A stretch of DNA of 64,000 nt. Origin: Echinometra lucunter. Lineage: Eukaryota > Echinodermata > Echinoidea > Camarodonta > Echinometridae. The notes below the pieces were generated by a model. The model did not search any database, was not told the origin of the DNA, and saw only the letters and a program-made list of their open reading frames with translations. The translations under genes were made by a program, and so were the position numbers. The DNA lies in contig CM057158.1 in NCBI GenBank assembly GCA_029962745.1, forward strand, positions 7,258,179 through 7,322,178. Direction: 5' to 3'. Positions 11,664 through 24,562 of the stretch are shown here, piece after piece (position 1 is the stretch's first letter; every line of letters starts with the position of its first letter).

Positions 11664-13850
11664 CAAGAATAAATGATGAGACAGCTGCATATGAACTGAC
11701 ACGGCCATGGTGATAATAATTACATTAATTGTGGTGGGTGATTAATGCCTATAATATGATAATGGACGGAGGATTGAGATACAGGGACATGCCCCAGATG
11801 ACTGACCCCATCTCCACATCTAATCTGCATAGGGCCAAGGTCTCTGGCGTGCATCTCGTCCAAGACACGTTCCTCTTTTAAAGAGAAGGTTGGAAGGTGG
11901 TAAAGGAGAAAAGAATCTGTGAGCTTTCACGGTTTTTAAAGTCACTATGCACCTGATGCATGGAATAATGTTATGGTAGAAATTCCCTCTGAAGAGAATT
12001 GCTTTTCAAATACTCATATTCGAAAAATGACGAGAAATGGTTAACAGAAATATTTAGAAACACTCAGGAACACCTTCTAATTGCACCAAAATCTGTGCCA
12101 CATTTGTGTAGGGTCCCATATATACATATATTTCTGAGTTTAGTCCATGTTCTCTTTCAGTTTGGGTAGACTGAGTGGATCCCTTATCATTCTGATCATT
12201 CCAAAATCTAATGGCACACATTATCTTATTTATCACATAATTAAATTCCTCCATTTGCTTTGAGACAGTCTCTTTCACAATATAATTGTTTGACCAGATT
12301 TCAACTTTATCTTTATCGCAGCATCTGCTGGGCATTTGTGATGTAGAAAATGCACGGATGAGCCATTTAATATTTGTAGAAGACTGAGTTATGCCCTTAT
12401 AAAATGACACTTAAAAACAAAGACATTTTAAACAACGCATTCTGTTCCCTTGTGTGAATTTTTAGACTGACAACTACCAAAGTTAATAACTGAAAAGATA
12501 TTTGGCAGTGCCTTTTGAATTCGGCTTTCTGATCATTCCTGCGGTGCATCTGAAGAGTGCAAGTTGAAAAGCTTCAGAATGTCATTGTGTGACATTAGCA
12601 TGAAAAGGCATTCATTTTGTGAAGAAAAAAAAAACTAACCGGATTTTAAGTGTGCACTTGACCTGATTATGTGAGGATGAAACCAAGACTTGTACCGCTC
12701 TTCCACACCGTAAGCCCAAAGTCTCCATAACTATTTCCTAAAATTAATCATCGTTATTTAAAATATTTTATCCCATGCTAAGCTCTACTTTATTCACTAG
12801 AGATTGTACAAAGCGTGGAGGAATCACGTCCTTGATGAAAACAGCGTTGGATTCCTTGACAACAATTCGATCGCCTCATCTATGCTTTATGGAGGATCGT
12901 ATATCAATTTCCCTCTTGTTCATGTTGTTTGACCATACTTGACCGTCGTGCGAGACAGATTTATGGCTCGCGAGTGTCCAGTTTTTCACACCATCGTTCG
13001 GTCAATTTCATCTTCGGGACCCCTTTTCTTTTCGAGTATGCTCGACACTTGACCATTCTTTGGTTACCCCTCATTAATTACTGGGAGAGATCATCGGCAC
13101 GCGCGCGACCGGAAGCAGCAGAAGGGCTGATGACCTTGACCCGGAGATGATAACTGCGCGGGGTCAATTGCACCCTGTTGACGATCTCTCTATTCAAAGC
13201 GAGAGATGCTCAATTCTTAAAACTGCATGGGGATCAGCTGAGTTCCATTTCCCCCCTCTTTATTTTGAATGAAGTGAATGTCATTTCTTTATTTTTCACT
13301 CGTACCCTGAGAGAAAGGGAGAGAATAGGTCGGTGAGCCAAAGAAAAGGAAACCATCCATAACTTTAGGAAGTAGGAAAGTAGGAAAATATTATTTTCCT
13401 TCATTCGATTCCTTTATCTTCTTCTCATACAAGACATGTTAGCAACAGAAAATTAGATGATTTAAAAAAACACTAACAATGAAAATAACATTTCTTGCAT
13501 TTTAAAAGCACCGTTGCTTCACTGTTAAATGGAGCCCGTTTCTGGGAAAAGTTTTACTGTGACATATAAAATTGAATTGATAAAAATTTATAAAAATCGC
13601 AGGTCGCAGCAAACAAATGGTTGTATCATAAACTTACAACTGAAAATACAGCAAGAATATGTCAATTGTCAAATATATCAATACAAAGCAACAAAAAAAA
13701 AACAACAACAACAAACAACCAAGCAAACAAAACCAACAAAACAAAACAAAAACAAAAAACCTTTTTGAAAACTTTAAAAAAAATGGGGGATATCAGTGTA
13801 ATGGAAATTATATCAAATAATGCAAATGATTTAATAAACATATAGGACTA
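10934..13850. other. Non-coding intron sequence with GA repeats
   Basis: Dominated at 11280-11660 by purine-rich repeats ending in a (GA)n at about 11608-11659. An AAC/AAAC-rich run lies at 13690-13760. A 118-codon open minus-strand frame at 12054-12410 has no recognisable domain and its length is near what chance gives in 64 kb. A more GC-rich stretch at 12930-13160 (cacgcgcgcgacc) has no splice-bounded exon that I can see. Confidence 0.5.
11608..11659. repeat. (GA)n microsatellite
   Basis: Long uninterrupted gagaga run preceded by a few gagt units. Confidence 0.95.
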
Positions 13851-13852
13851 TT

Positions 13853-13983
13853 GCATAAGCATATACGTATATCATGATTTCATAAGCAAATAGGCCTAAG
13901 TATTATCATGATTTCCTAAGCAAATACATATATCATGATTTCATAATCATAATACCTATATAACTATTTCATACACATATTGC
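13853..13983. repeat. Short tandem repeat, ~45-50 bp unit, about three copies
   Basis: The block tatcatgatttcataagcaa recurs at about 13869, 13905 and 13930 with small changes, each followed by an ata-rich spacer. Confidence 0.7.
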
Positions 13984-15699
13984 GTTGGCCGCAATTGCTT
14001 TCTAGGCGGAAACTATGTCAGGACAGGGGCATATGTTGCACCCCTCTTGTCCGCGATTCTCTAAAGGGGGAGGGGGCGGACTCCGCCCCCTCATAAAGTG
14101 AGTAGGGATCCTATAGGGAAATAACACATATTGCACAACAGCCTCATGACACCACATCCAGACTTAAAAATAAACCATTGCAATGAAACAATAAATGATA
14201 TTGTATCCAGTAGTAAGAACCTTATTTTTAGAATTAAAAGTCACTCTTCAGCGTTGATTATTTAACGACTTTGGACTTTTTACGATCATTACAGACAACA
14301 GTGAGCATTCGACACAATGTGTAGTGAGTTAACGATCGCGAATTAATCACGTGCGTTATCTTGAAATCCACTCCCTTGAGCAAAAGTTGGTAGGGGGAAT
14401 CCCCGCCGCTTAAGAAGTAGGGGGAAAGTCCACGAAGACAAGAATGCCGTTGAATAAACAGCATCCTTTGTCATTTTCATATTGCTAAACAAACAGGTAC
14501 TTCCCCCTTCGTTTTCTGCTTATAAATGTGAATTATGTATGTTTGATATAGCTTTTGCACAGGAGTGACTGATTTTTAATAAAATAACTTGCTAACAAAA
14601 TAATTAACAACGGAAAAAGCACGGAGTCCTAGATCAGTTGGGGTCAACTCTAATGGTCTTCTTTTTTTTCTTCTATAGAATTATATATATGTTTCTTACT
14701 TCCACATCTTTATTTTTCCTTTGGATCTTTTATTTCTTTCATTCCTACTTTTTGCAGCCATTCAACGATTATTCAGTGGTTCAGCGACGCTAAACCACTT
14801 TTACCTGAGATGTTTCTTTCGCGCGAAACTTTAGGCTAAATGCAGTATTGTAAATACTCCATCTTTTATTCTAACTCTAGTATTCGTGATTTAGGATTAT
14901 GGGGAGTTATGTTGTTGGAAATTAAGAGAAGATGCAAGAAGACTAGCCCTGCTAGTTTTTGACAGACTCCCAATACGCAAGGTTTGGGGATGCCATCTAT
15001 ATCTTTGAGCGAATCCCTAAACCATTCACATAAATCATTAAAATAGTCAGTTTGATCGGTTTAACCACTGTCGTTATTCATGATTACTTAATTTATGCAT
15101 TTAATGTCCTTGTATAAATCCATTTATACCGATTGTTGATTCATACGAGGAAATAATATCAAAACAAAGCTAGAAAATATGTTTTTAAAAGGTATATTTA
15201 GTCATAATAATGCATATTATCATTAGTCATCTACCAAAATAGTGCATTTATGGTTGCAGACTTCCTGTCCGCCTCGAGTTAGAACAAGATACTGATCATA
15301 CCGACATCTCTAAAAATCCCATATACATCCCATCTTTTTGATATGAGAAACAAACATTCTACAAACAAAGTGCTTTGGTCAGAAGAAAATGGGTGGAAAA
15401 GTACACATCAAATATGAAACTATGAAGGCGACACTGACATTATCATTTATTCTTGCTTTATGTCTATCATTTTTCTCCCATGTCTTTTGTTCTTTTTATA
15501 TCTCTCTCGTGGGGGCGAATTAGTTTGTATTTCGCAAGATTTTCAAGACGTTTGTTTGGGGTCTTATGGCATTGCTTCACTTTTCTTCCGGCCTACGTAA
15601 TGATCGGTGGCGTAGCAACTAGGGTAGGGAAGTACTAGCCCCTATTGAATGGCGAAAAAAAAAGGGACGAGCAAAAGAAAAGGAGAATGAAATTGGGAA
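13984..15699. other. Non-coding, no recognisable gene
   Basis: AT-rich intron sequence with a short GC-rich perfect stem near 14070 (gggggcgga, one base, tccgccccc). No exon or mobile element could be supported. Confidence 0.5.
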
Positions 15700-16345
15700 G
15701 GGGAAGCAGGGTGGACCAGGGCAGAAATTCAGTTTGAGGAATCTTAACGTGACCGGAGTACTCAACTTATATCAGTTTATAGCCACTTGATCTAATACCA
15801 GCTGGTCTAATTCCCAAATTGTCTAACACCACTATGGCTAAACCCATTTGGTCTACTATCAGTTTGGTATAATTGCCGTTTGGTCCAATCATCACCTGGT
15901 CTAATACCCACTTGGGCTAATTGTCATTTTGTCTAATGATCTAATGATCAAATGGTCTAATTGCCATTTCCTCTACTTAGTTTTCCTCATTTTGTCTAAT
16001 GACCATTTGGTCTATTATCAGTTTGTCTAAGCAGAATAGACTAAGTGGTGTTAGGCCAAGTGGGTTAGACGAAATGAGCATAGTCTAACTGGAAATTAGA
16101 CGAAATAGTAAATAGGCTAAGTGGTCATTCAGACGAACTGGTTGTAGACAAAATGGGTTTAGACCATGTGGCATGAGACCAAATAAGCATTAGACAAAGT
16201 GGGATTAGACAAAGTGGCAATTCACCCCTACATCTACCTACCCTCAGATACAAATGACGGGCCCTTAAACGAAAAATATTGAGCGGCCCAGGAGAAAAAC
16301 ACCTCGAACTCTTCATGGCCAGCCTGCCCAAATTTAAGGGAAGAC
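15700..16345. repeat. Repeat copy A, split by a mirror-image minisatellite
   Basis: The parts at about 15700-15786 and 16232-16345 align in order with the uninterrupted copy at about 16460-16650. Shared blocks are gaattcagtt/aaattcagttt, gtgac, ctcaactt-tatca, cgggcccttaa/ccggcccttaa, aaatat, gcggcc and ctcatgg-cca. The intervening 15786-16230 is absent from the other copy. Confidence 0.65.
15786..16230. repeat. Mirror-image minisatellite of ~20-22 bp units (ggtctaat type)
   Basis: The left half (to about 16028) is a run of degenerate units like ggtctaatacccatttggtc. The right half is the same unit in reverse complement (ttagacaaagtgg, ttagacgaaatg). Orientation flips once near 16029, so the whole block can fold back as one long imperfect hairpin. 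Unit sequences are heavily diverged. Short frames through it are not genes. Confidence 0.8.
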
Positions 16346-16459
16346 AACGGGAGTAGACGATACAATGATCCCTCACTCGATTTTCATATACTCTGACACT
16401 GCGTCCACCTCAAAACCCGTGCTTCCCGGCTGCCCATGTCATCAGTGCCCCTCAATGAC

Positions 16460-16650
16460 TGGACAGTGGCGCACGCAGGGGCAGACTGAGACTGGGATGG
16501 GAATTCAGTTGCGGAATTTTGGGGTGACTGGCTAATTCAACTTCTATCAACCGGCGCCTATACCACAAACCGACCGGCCCTTAAGTCAAAATATCTTGCG
16601 GTCCGAAGGGAAAACCCCCAACTCCTCATGGACACTTGCTACCCCACTGT
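16460..16650. repeat. Repeat copy B, uninterrupted
   Basis: Second copy of the repeat flanking the mirror-image minisatellite, with the two flanks joined directly (tatcaaccggcgcctatacc then ccggcccttaag). Family unknown; no coding content. Confidence 0.6.
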
Positions 16651-16683
16651 CATATCTAGCTACGACAATAATGACATGAAGAA

Positions 16684-16712
16684 CAAAGAAAGAAAGAAAG
16701 AAAGAAAGAAAG
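16684..16712. repeat. (GAAA)n microsatellite
   Basis: Seven consecutive gaaa units. Confidence 0.9.
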
Positions 16713-17118
16713 GAAACGTCACTCTGTCTGAATTAATTGTGTGGTCAGTGGTCACGTTGTGAAGTGTGATCACGTGAGTGGACTTGCTGTTTCTAAGGCG
16801 TGGCGTCTGTTGGACAACTCCTCTGCGCTCTCACATAAAATCCCTTTTACTTCCTTAATTTACAAAATTTTACCCAATCGAACACAATAGTATAACAGTA
16901 ACAAAGACCAGCAGAGATCCAGAAACTAGGAGACAGAGCAAAGAAATATTGCTATTGTATTATACGTCTTGACTCGAAATATGGGTCGAGGAACACCATT
17001 TTCACCAATAAGATCGACAGACAACAGATAGAACACAAGTGTATTTAAATCACCCAGCATAGCCAATGGTTTGTTGGTTATCAGTTGACTGGTGTGAACG
17101 AATAAAAAGCAGACATAT

Positions 17119-17276
17119 GGGCCCCGTTTCATAAAACTTGTTATCATTCAATAACATAACCAGTTGCAATAAACCCTTATAAGCTACTGAAATCCTTGCA
17201 TCTGATCGGCTGAGAGCAAATTTGTCATATAAATGAGTCAGTTGTTACTGATAACAAGTTTTATGAAACGGGGCCC
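17119..17276. mobile_element. 158-bp MITE with GGGCCCCGTTTCAT termini
   Basis: The left end GGGCCCCGTTTCATAAAAC and the right end GTTTTATGAAACGGGGCCC are perfect inverted repeats, extending to cttgttatca/tgataacaag. It has no coding content and no clear target duplication. It shares the GGGCCCCGT tip with the element at 10776-10933 but differs internally. Confidence 0.82.
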
Positions 17277-17549
17277 TGTCCCGCGCAAATATATGTAATT
17301 ACTAAATTGTAACAGGCACCACGAGCATGACTAGCTATCTATGACGTTTAGTTTTAAATATCTATATATTTCTTTGTTTTTTGAGGTCGAAATTGATCGC
17401 TGAGAGGAAGAAAGAAGTTCGCGAGTAGGTAGGTCAATTCCAATACAAAGACCTCAATCCAGATTCCAGCGGTACAAAACAATTGCTATTTTAGGATGAT
17501 GCAAGTCTCCATATCGTAAAAAAAAAATGACAGCAGAGGGAGGAAACAA

Positions 17550-18083
17550 CAATGAAATAAAAAAAAAAGAAGAAGATGAAGAAAAAAAAAAGAAATTTAA
17601 TAATAATGATGATAATAAGGAGGAAAAGAAAAGGAACCCATATTATTATGATTATTGTTATTGTTGTTGTTGTTATTATTATTATCATTACTGTCATTAT
17701 TATCATTATTATTATAATCATCATCATTATTATTATTATCATCATTATTTGGTTAAACTGACCAAAGCGCTTGCAGTATTATTACCCTAGTCACTGGATT
17801 CAATTACTACTCAGCACAATACTATGCACATTCTCCAATATACTCGGGGAGCATTCCCGCCAGTCGCAAATTTTACGGGCGCACACATGTATGCTACTCC
17901 AATCACATTGAACCTTGCATCCCATAAGATACCGGGTACCTACTACGCAGATAGCACCTGGGTGAGAGTGGCAAACGTGGAGTTTAAAATGTCTTGCGTA
18001 AAGACGTTAGTGCTGGGCTGGGATTCGAACCCTCAACCCTTTGACTGAAAGTCGAGTGAATAAACCACTACACCACGACACCT
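17550..18083 (-). mobile_element. tRNA-derived SINE with a TAA/TCA-rich tail (minus strand)
   Basis: On the minus strand a B box (ggttcgaatcc, 18031-18021) lies about 30 bases after an A-box-like segment (tggtgtagtggttta, 18075-18061). The body includes gcaagacatttt and a stretch related to the 28.5 kb SINE (gggtaataat next to gcttgcag). The element ends in a long tail of TAA/ATG/TCA-type triplets (about 17590-17745). Frames through the tail encode only poly-Ile/Tyr/His and are not genes. Confidence 0.75.
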
Positions 18084-18782
18084 CCACAACATCATTGTTT
18101 CCCGATGTACATGTATTCTACAAGGATCTTTAAGCTGAAACAAGTGAAATAGGTGAAATGTTTAATGGTTACACAATAATTACTACGCATTACGCAATAA
18201 CCATGTCAAACAATGCATTTACAAAGCAAAGACAAATCATCCCTTTACACAGCATGAATATCATATATCAATATGTGATGATACATAAAAGCTACTTCGT
18301 AATCATAGCTTGACATGCCAGCAGACCAAGGGCAATCGGTTCATAACCAACTAGTAATAGGATCGACTAGCATGCAAGAGGGGGTGGAGGTAATAATGAT
18401 AATGATCACCTGATGATTTTAAAAATACTAATGAGCGATGTGTGGGGATTTCCAACTTTCATTGGAAATTTCAACATACATTTTCGCCTTCTTGTCTCCT
18501 AATCACTCTCCCTTTTGTTCTCCTTATTCACTTCTCTTCTTCATGTTGTTTCGTTTCTCTCTTTAATTTCTTTATCCTTTCTCTCTGTCTTTCAACGTCT
18601 TTTCTTCCTTTTTCCTGCTTATTAATTAAGCACTGACTCGTATCTAATGTAAACTTATATCTTAGTGCAACATCACTATAGTTGCGTTATAAGTTTTATG
18701 TTTCATTGTAATATTGTATTGTTATGTGATGTTGTATGTAAAGCAACTGAATGCCTGAGGATAACTCTGCCCTTCTTTGACG
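18084..18782. other. Non-coding, no recognisable feature
   Basis: AT-rich intron sequence with a pyrimidine-rich stretch at 18480-18620. No exon identified. Confidence 0.5.
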
Positions 18783-18996
18783 AAAGGAAGCAAGTGACAT
18801 ATTAACAAAACTTGACTTATTGATATTTTCATATTTTACCAAGTTGTTATTCTTCCGGGCCAAGTTTTATGCATGAACATTTATCCTGCTAAGAGATATG
18901 TTAGGCAAGACATCATGGTCATGTATTGACGTCAGTGTAAATGACAGATACATTTGCTCTTTTACAGGAAAAGTCACTTTGTCACTTGCTTCCTTT
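18783..18996. mobile_element. Probable 214-bp MITE
   Basis: The ends AAAGGAAGCAAGTGAC and GTCACTTGCTTCCTTT are perfect 16-bp inverted repeats. The right end carries a second gtcacttt copy just inside. There is no coding content and no clear target duplication. Confidence 0.6.
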
Positions 18997-19639
18997 AATA
19001 TGATAGATATTTAATGCTTTTAACAGCAACAATAACAGAAAACAAGACAACAAAACAAAAATACCACGATTCTATACATTTTATTACTTCTGTTGAGCAT
19101 ATACTATCATCATGGATGTCTTTATGTTCTGCCTTATGTCGTGGGAGTAATATTTCATTAGTCCACTAATGGTTGAGTCGACTTTATGGTTTTGCTTTAT
19201 TGTGAGGCGAAAGCCTTTTCCTAATAAAAATCTGTTTTCAACATCAGATGCAAAAATATTTACAATATTTATAGACCATGCGCAACCAAGAATATCGTAG
19301 ATAACATACTTTCTTGACGTTCATTAAATCGCATAAAAAATGATGACGCATACACTTCTTTCAGATGTTTCAGATGTTAAAATCTAAGTATAGCGTTTAT
19401 AAGTTCACACTCACTTTCTGATAGGATTATTTGGTTTCACAGTTGGTAAATTGTAAGATGCTACGTTGCTAACTATCTTGATTGACTGTGGGTATATGTG
19501 GATATATTTAAGAGCCAGGAGGCGACAAAATAATTCGATCCAAGCCCGATTGTAAATTCAGCGTGCCATCAGTGATGCTCGTGTGGTAAAACCTTGCCCC
19601 GATTCCCCGATCATAAATCATTAACAATATCAATAATAA

Positions 19640-19686
19640 TGATAACAAAAACAACCATAATAATGACGATGATGATGATGATGATG

Positions 19687-19778
<92 letters not shown>

Positions 19779-19925
19779 AATTAGAAGAAGAAGAAGAAGA
19801 AGAAGAAGAAGAATGATAATGATGATGATGATGATGATGATGATGATAATGATAATAATCAACATGGATTTATGTAGCGCTTTTGGCGCGATTTGGGGAT
19901 TCTTCCAGATTTAAGCGCATCAAAG
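19640..19925. repeat. Compound trinucleotide microsatellite (GAT, AAT, AAG, GAT)
   Basis: Successive runs of gat (from about 19668), aat (19687-19781), aag (about 19785-19812) and gat (19815-19850). They are followed by aacatggatttatgtagcgc, a sequence that often sits next to such runs in dispersed repeats. Frames here are poly-Ile/Arg/Met artefacts. Confidence 0.9.
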
Positions 19926-20209
19926 TGTCATCAGCATTCTTCTATATCAACATAATTATTTGGCATACGTATTTAGATAAAAGAAGATCATATTCAACAT
20001 GTTTTACTTTATTTCCCTTTCGTGACCATAACTTAGACATAAATGATCTTAACAGCTAAACATATAAACAAAGGAATAGTGAAATTGATGCTAAAATAGT
20101 ACATGTTATTTCGATTGTATCATACGTACATCTAAGCCTGCGAACAGCAGTAGACTGGGAAATAAGGTGGCATCAAAATAGAAAATTACCCTTAAATTTA
20201 TCGATACAA

Positions 20210-20930
20210 AAGTGAATGCGTTTCTTTTGGCTCAGATAGTAAGTTTCATGAGAGTACTTTTATTGTCTTTTGGTTGAGACGTTGGCAGGGCATGTGTGGG
20301 AGATACGATCTATAAGCAATCAAACATATTTTTAGAAACCATAACTTTGATAGCATAACTAACAATATCATAAACCTACATGTATACACCTAACAGCGTG
20401 AAATGGAGACACAATGTGTCGCTCTGCACAACGATACAGGCATGACAAGAGTGAACGCGTTTCTTATGCAAGTCTCATTCCACTATTTTTGTCGACTGTT
20501 GGTAGGGTATGTGTGGGAGATGATGAACTTTTGGCAATAAACAGACTTATGAATTCTATATTTTAGAAATTATGTCTTCTGTTGCATAACTAGAAATATA
20601 TAAACATAAAACCCTAATAGCTTGAATTTGCCACAGGGTATACACACGCTTCACTTTCTACTATAAGACAACGGTGCGCGCTTTCTTAGGAATTAGAATG
20701 ATATTTGAATGTACAAGTCTCATTCAAATATCTTCACTATCTATTGATTAAAGTGATCAATGTTGTCAGGGCATGTGTAGGAGATAATGAACTTTCGGCA
20801 ATCAACACATTATTAGTAATCATAAGTTTTGTAGTATGAATAAAATATATTAAATATAAAACCCTAAAAGCTCGCAATCGAGACACAACGCATACACATA
20901 TCTGACTGTTCCCTACAAGCATTAATCTAC
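20210..20930. repeat. Three diverged tandem units of ~220-265 bp
   Basis: The landmark gggcatgtgtgggaga recurs at about 20288, 20505 and 20769. In each unit the order is the same: cttt-ggcaat-aa, then a tttagaa/aatcataa block, aaacataaaaccctaa-agc, gagacacaa and a final tacacac block. Units are strongly diverged and spacing varies (217 and 264), so this is an old local triplication. I see no open frame running through it. Confidence 0.72.
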
Positions 20931-21054
20931 GGACTTTGACAACTGCAGTCAACTTTCGGTTCCGTAAATATCTCGAGACGGGAGAAACCCGCATCTTTGG
21001 ACTTTGATTGACTATCTATCGTCTAGAATTTCACACGCGACACCCTTGTCAGTT

Positions 21055-21310
21055 AGACCGCAGTTACACTCACGAGTTCGATACCAGATCGATAGTACGC
21101 CGAACAAAGATTACACTATCCCAAATGATTAAAAAACACGTTTGTTTTGGAGTCGGTCTGTAGTCGGTTTGCCAGGTGTGACCGATATCCTTAGTCACAT
21201 ACCAACGGGACCGACACCCGATCAACCAGAAAAATTACATCACTCCGAATAGGCGAGAAACTGTCGGTTTGGAGTAGATTTGGAGTCGTTTGGGGGTGTG
21301 ACCGGGGTCT
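21055..21310. mobile_element. Possible decayed MITE
   Basis: The left end agaccgcagttacactcac resembles the reverse complement of the right end (agaccccggtcacaccccc), with several mismatches. The interior has repeated ggagtcggt/ggagtcgtt motifs in direct orientation. No target duplication seen. Confidence 0.4.
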
Positions 21311-22217
21311 TGACTTCACCTTGAAGCAGTGACACATATACCCGTATTATTCCTTAATTAGCTAGGTATATAGCAAAGTCCTGCGCTATATCAGCAGTAT
21401 CAACGTTACAAATTTTTTTGTGCAAACATTAGTAATGATCATGATAGGTGGCAATCACTGGAAGCGGGGAATTTTTCTTGCTTTTGACGCAATGAAAATG
21501 AAAGAGTATACATGCCAACTATAGGAACTGTTACACTAAGTACCTTGCACGTGGCTATTACGGTGACGAGTTTGGTAGGCCGCGGAAACAATTAAATGGT
21601 TATAGCGGTACATTGAAAGCGGAAGTTGATAACGTATACTTGAACATTAACATTTTTCAACTTAATATTTAGTCAGATTTATGTTTAACCATTTCAGAAA
21701 GAATTTTTCAGTTGTCCGCAATGAAGAATGGATGAGTGCAGAGTTTTCATACATTATAAAATGTATTCATAAAACAGAGCATGGAATAGTTTCCATCAAT
21801 GAATGATAAAAAACTAATCATGGAGCTGATCCTAAACATGAGCAACAAGTATTTTACACATTCCTCATGAACGTATCACATTCATGGAACTGGTCCATTA
21901 AAATGCTCCAAACGTTGGTTTGACAAAGTGACATCAGTTTTTTTTCTGTGTTTTTTGTTTTGTTTTGTTTTGTTTTTCTTGCTTGTCTGTAAATTTGAAA
22001 CCGATCTTTAGATAACAATCATCTAGCAACGCCCCTATAGGCAGAGAGAGAGAGAGAGAGAGGGGGGGGGGGGGAAATGAAGCTATTTTGTGTTTTTAAA
22101 AATGTAAAAACGTGTATTCATGCTATGAGTGGCAAGGGAGAACGAGAGAGAGAGAGAGGGAAATTGAGATTAAAGGATTTGTGTATGATCAGAAAACGTA
22201 AAGACAGAGTGTGAGCA

Positions 22218-22248
<31 letters not shown>

Positions 22249-24562
22249 AGCAGAAAGAAAGATCGAGGATAGAATGAAAGAATGAAATAGGGAGATAGCA
22301 AGAGATGAAAAAGAGTGAAAAGAGGGAGAGAGAAGCAGCGATGAGAGCGAGAAAGAAGTGGAGAAGAAGAGAGAGAGAGAGAGAGAGAGATCAGGGGAGA
22401 GAATGATAGAGAGGGAGAAAGAGAAAGGGAGACACGGAGATAAAGAAGAAGACCAGGTGGATTTAAGAACCTGTAGGCTTTCGAAGCACGCCATTGATCC
22501 GTCGCCGCAGTTGGGTGACGAAAATAACCTGCTAAGTAGTACTGACCAACGTTTCTACGTCGCAAAGTATGCGCTCCATGTTGGGTAAAGGGAGCTTTCA
22601 CATAAATAACGATTTCAGTGGAATTGAAGAATTCTGAACGTGTCTTCATTTTGAAAAATGTTGGTAACGAGAGCTTTCGCAGAGATACAGAATACAGTAA
22701 AAATGTAGAATTCTAGGCGCTTTGTGGTGCAAAATTACACTAAACATGCTAAAAGTAGTTTTCAAGTTGAAAAGGGGATAATTAAATTATTTCTACATTG
22801 AAATGATAAAATTGTTAAAATCAAATGTAAACTGACGGTTGCGTATAGATATGACAAACTGTTGAAATAATGCACAAGTATACAGCACGTTTAAGATTTA
22901 ATAAAGTAGTCGTCCTGGGAGCGCAGTATTATAAGACTGACAAAACAAATATACATTTCAATGGGGGTATACTAGTATATCTTCCATCACTGAGTCCTCA
23001 GGCGATGACTGAATGCTTGCTTCGCGTTGCATACGGGGTGTTGTTTAAATCTTTCCAATGAAGGAAATGATAGCTCATGCGCCACTGAATTCAACACAAT
23101 GTTCACACTGTTCGTTCTGCATATGTACTCTACCTAGTCAGCTCCCAGCGTCAAAAACAGCGAAAAGCCCTGCCGCAGTCGTACGTCAGCAAGTGACGCA
23201 TCGAGCATGCCGAGGAATATTGTGCGCTATATTCCTTAAAGCTTTTAAGCATATAGAGCCCCTGTACCTACTCTACTTCATTCAGCTCTTAAGTAACATA
23301 GATCAATCAATCAATCTGCTTGGGCTTTTCCCGAGAAGTACACTCGCATTTCGAGTTAAAAAGTTCTCTGAATCTACGATCAGACGGTGTCAGTCAATAC
23401 GATGGTAATCGTTGAAATAGCCATGTTTGTATGGATTGTAATAGCGTAGTATATCTCATGACTGATGGGGCACTCCTAAACCACTAAAATCCACATCATA
23501 AATCTACTGGCTCACTCAACGCTCTGGAGCTCATATATTCCGTCCTTCGGCATCGGAAAAATTTTGTGCCCCAACGTATATCTGATAGCATGTCCATTCG
23601 AAGAAGACACGAAGCAATTCTTCAAGACGATATCATAATTGAAGTCTAAATATCTTTGATTATCGCAATGGTTAAACTTTCGAATCAGTCAACATTATTA
23701 CGACTACGGTGATCATTTTTTTATTTTGTTCTTGCTTTCCATAGTATGTAAATACTAGCTAGCAATGTTCACTGTAAAGATAATGCATGAATCAAGATCA
23801 AAAGGTAAAATTCAGCTTGATCTTCAGCTGAAGACATACACCTGTACAGTTAATTACAGGTCGGTTAACACCATGATTTATATGAATTTTAGAGAAACAT
23901 TTCTTCCTTTGAATCACAACAAACTTACATGCATAATTCCCTAAAAATACACTTACAGAAAGCTGCAAATGTTCATTTTGTCTCATATTTTTGAAATGTG
24001 TTGAAGATGGCTTACTTAGGAAGAGCAACTCGTGGATCAACGACTTTAGATTTTAACTGTTAGCTGCCAGAAGGCCCGGAACCGATGCCTATGGGAATGA
24101 GATGATTTAGAAGTCAACCGGCTAATTGAAGGACTTTATATTGGAGGATAAGCGTCCCACCCGAGGAAACTAATATGAAACATCGCATCATTTTCAAACA
24201 CTTTCAACGCTATAAAAAGAAAATGAATCATGGACAATAACCCTCCATCCTAATAAAATTGAGAAGTAAACCATTCAAGAACAATAGTTCATGGTCGAAA
24301 CTTTCTATTTCAGGCAATCAGAATTTCACATACCATAGAAACATTCCCTGTTCTTCAGAGCAATCACGTTTTGGTGGTTATATGATTCAGAACTGAAATA
24401 TTTTGCGGTCGGCCGATGATAGCATTTCGAAACAAGAACCGTAATCGGTATTTTGAAATAGTCTGAACGCGTGTGAAAGTCTAAAAGAGAAAGGGAAAGG
24501 GAGAAAGGAGGAAGAGAAGGAAGGGGGACATCGTAAGCCTGTGATAGACACTAACGGTAGAT
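21311..24562. other. Non-coding intron sequence with GA repeats
   Basis: Holds GA/G-rich microsatellites at 22041-22075, 22144-22160, 22218-22247 and 22320-22440. The 159-codon and 101-codon minus-strand frames across them are Ser/Leu/Phe low-complexity artefacts. No exon was recognised elsewhere in the block. Confidence 0.55.

Noticed and set aside
12054..12410. 118-codon minus-strand frame of protein-like composition
   Set aside because: No domain, no clear splice sites and no coding-like GC rise. One such frame is about what chance gives in 64 kb at this base composition.
19594..19914. 106-codon frame of poly-Ile/Arg/Met
   Set aside because: Translation of AAT/AAG/GAT microsatellites.
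22170..22649. 159-codon minus-strand Ser/Leu/Phe frame
   Set aside because: Product of GA-rich microsatellites; the same applies to frames at 2290-2700 and 11292-11708.
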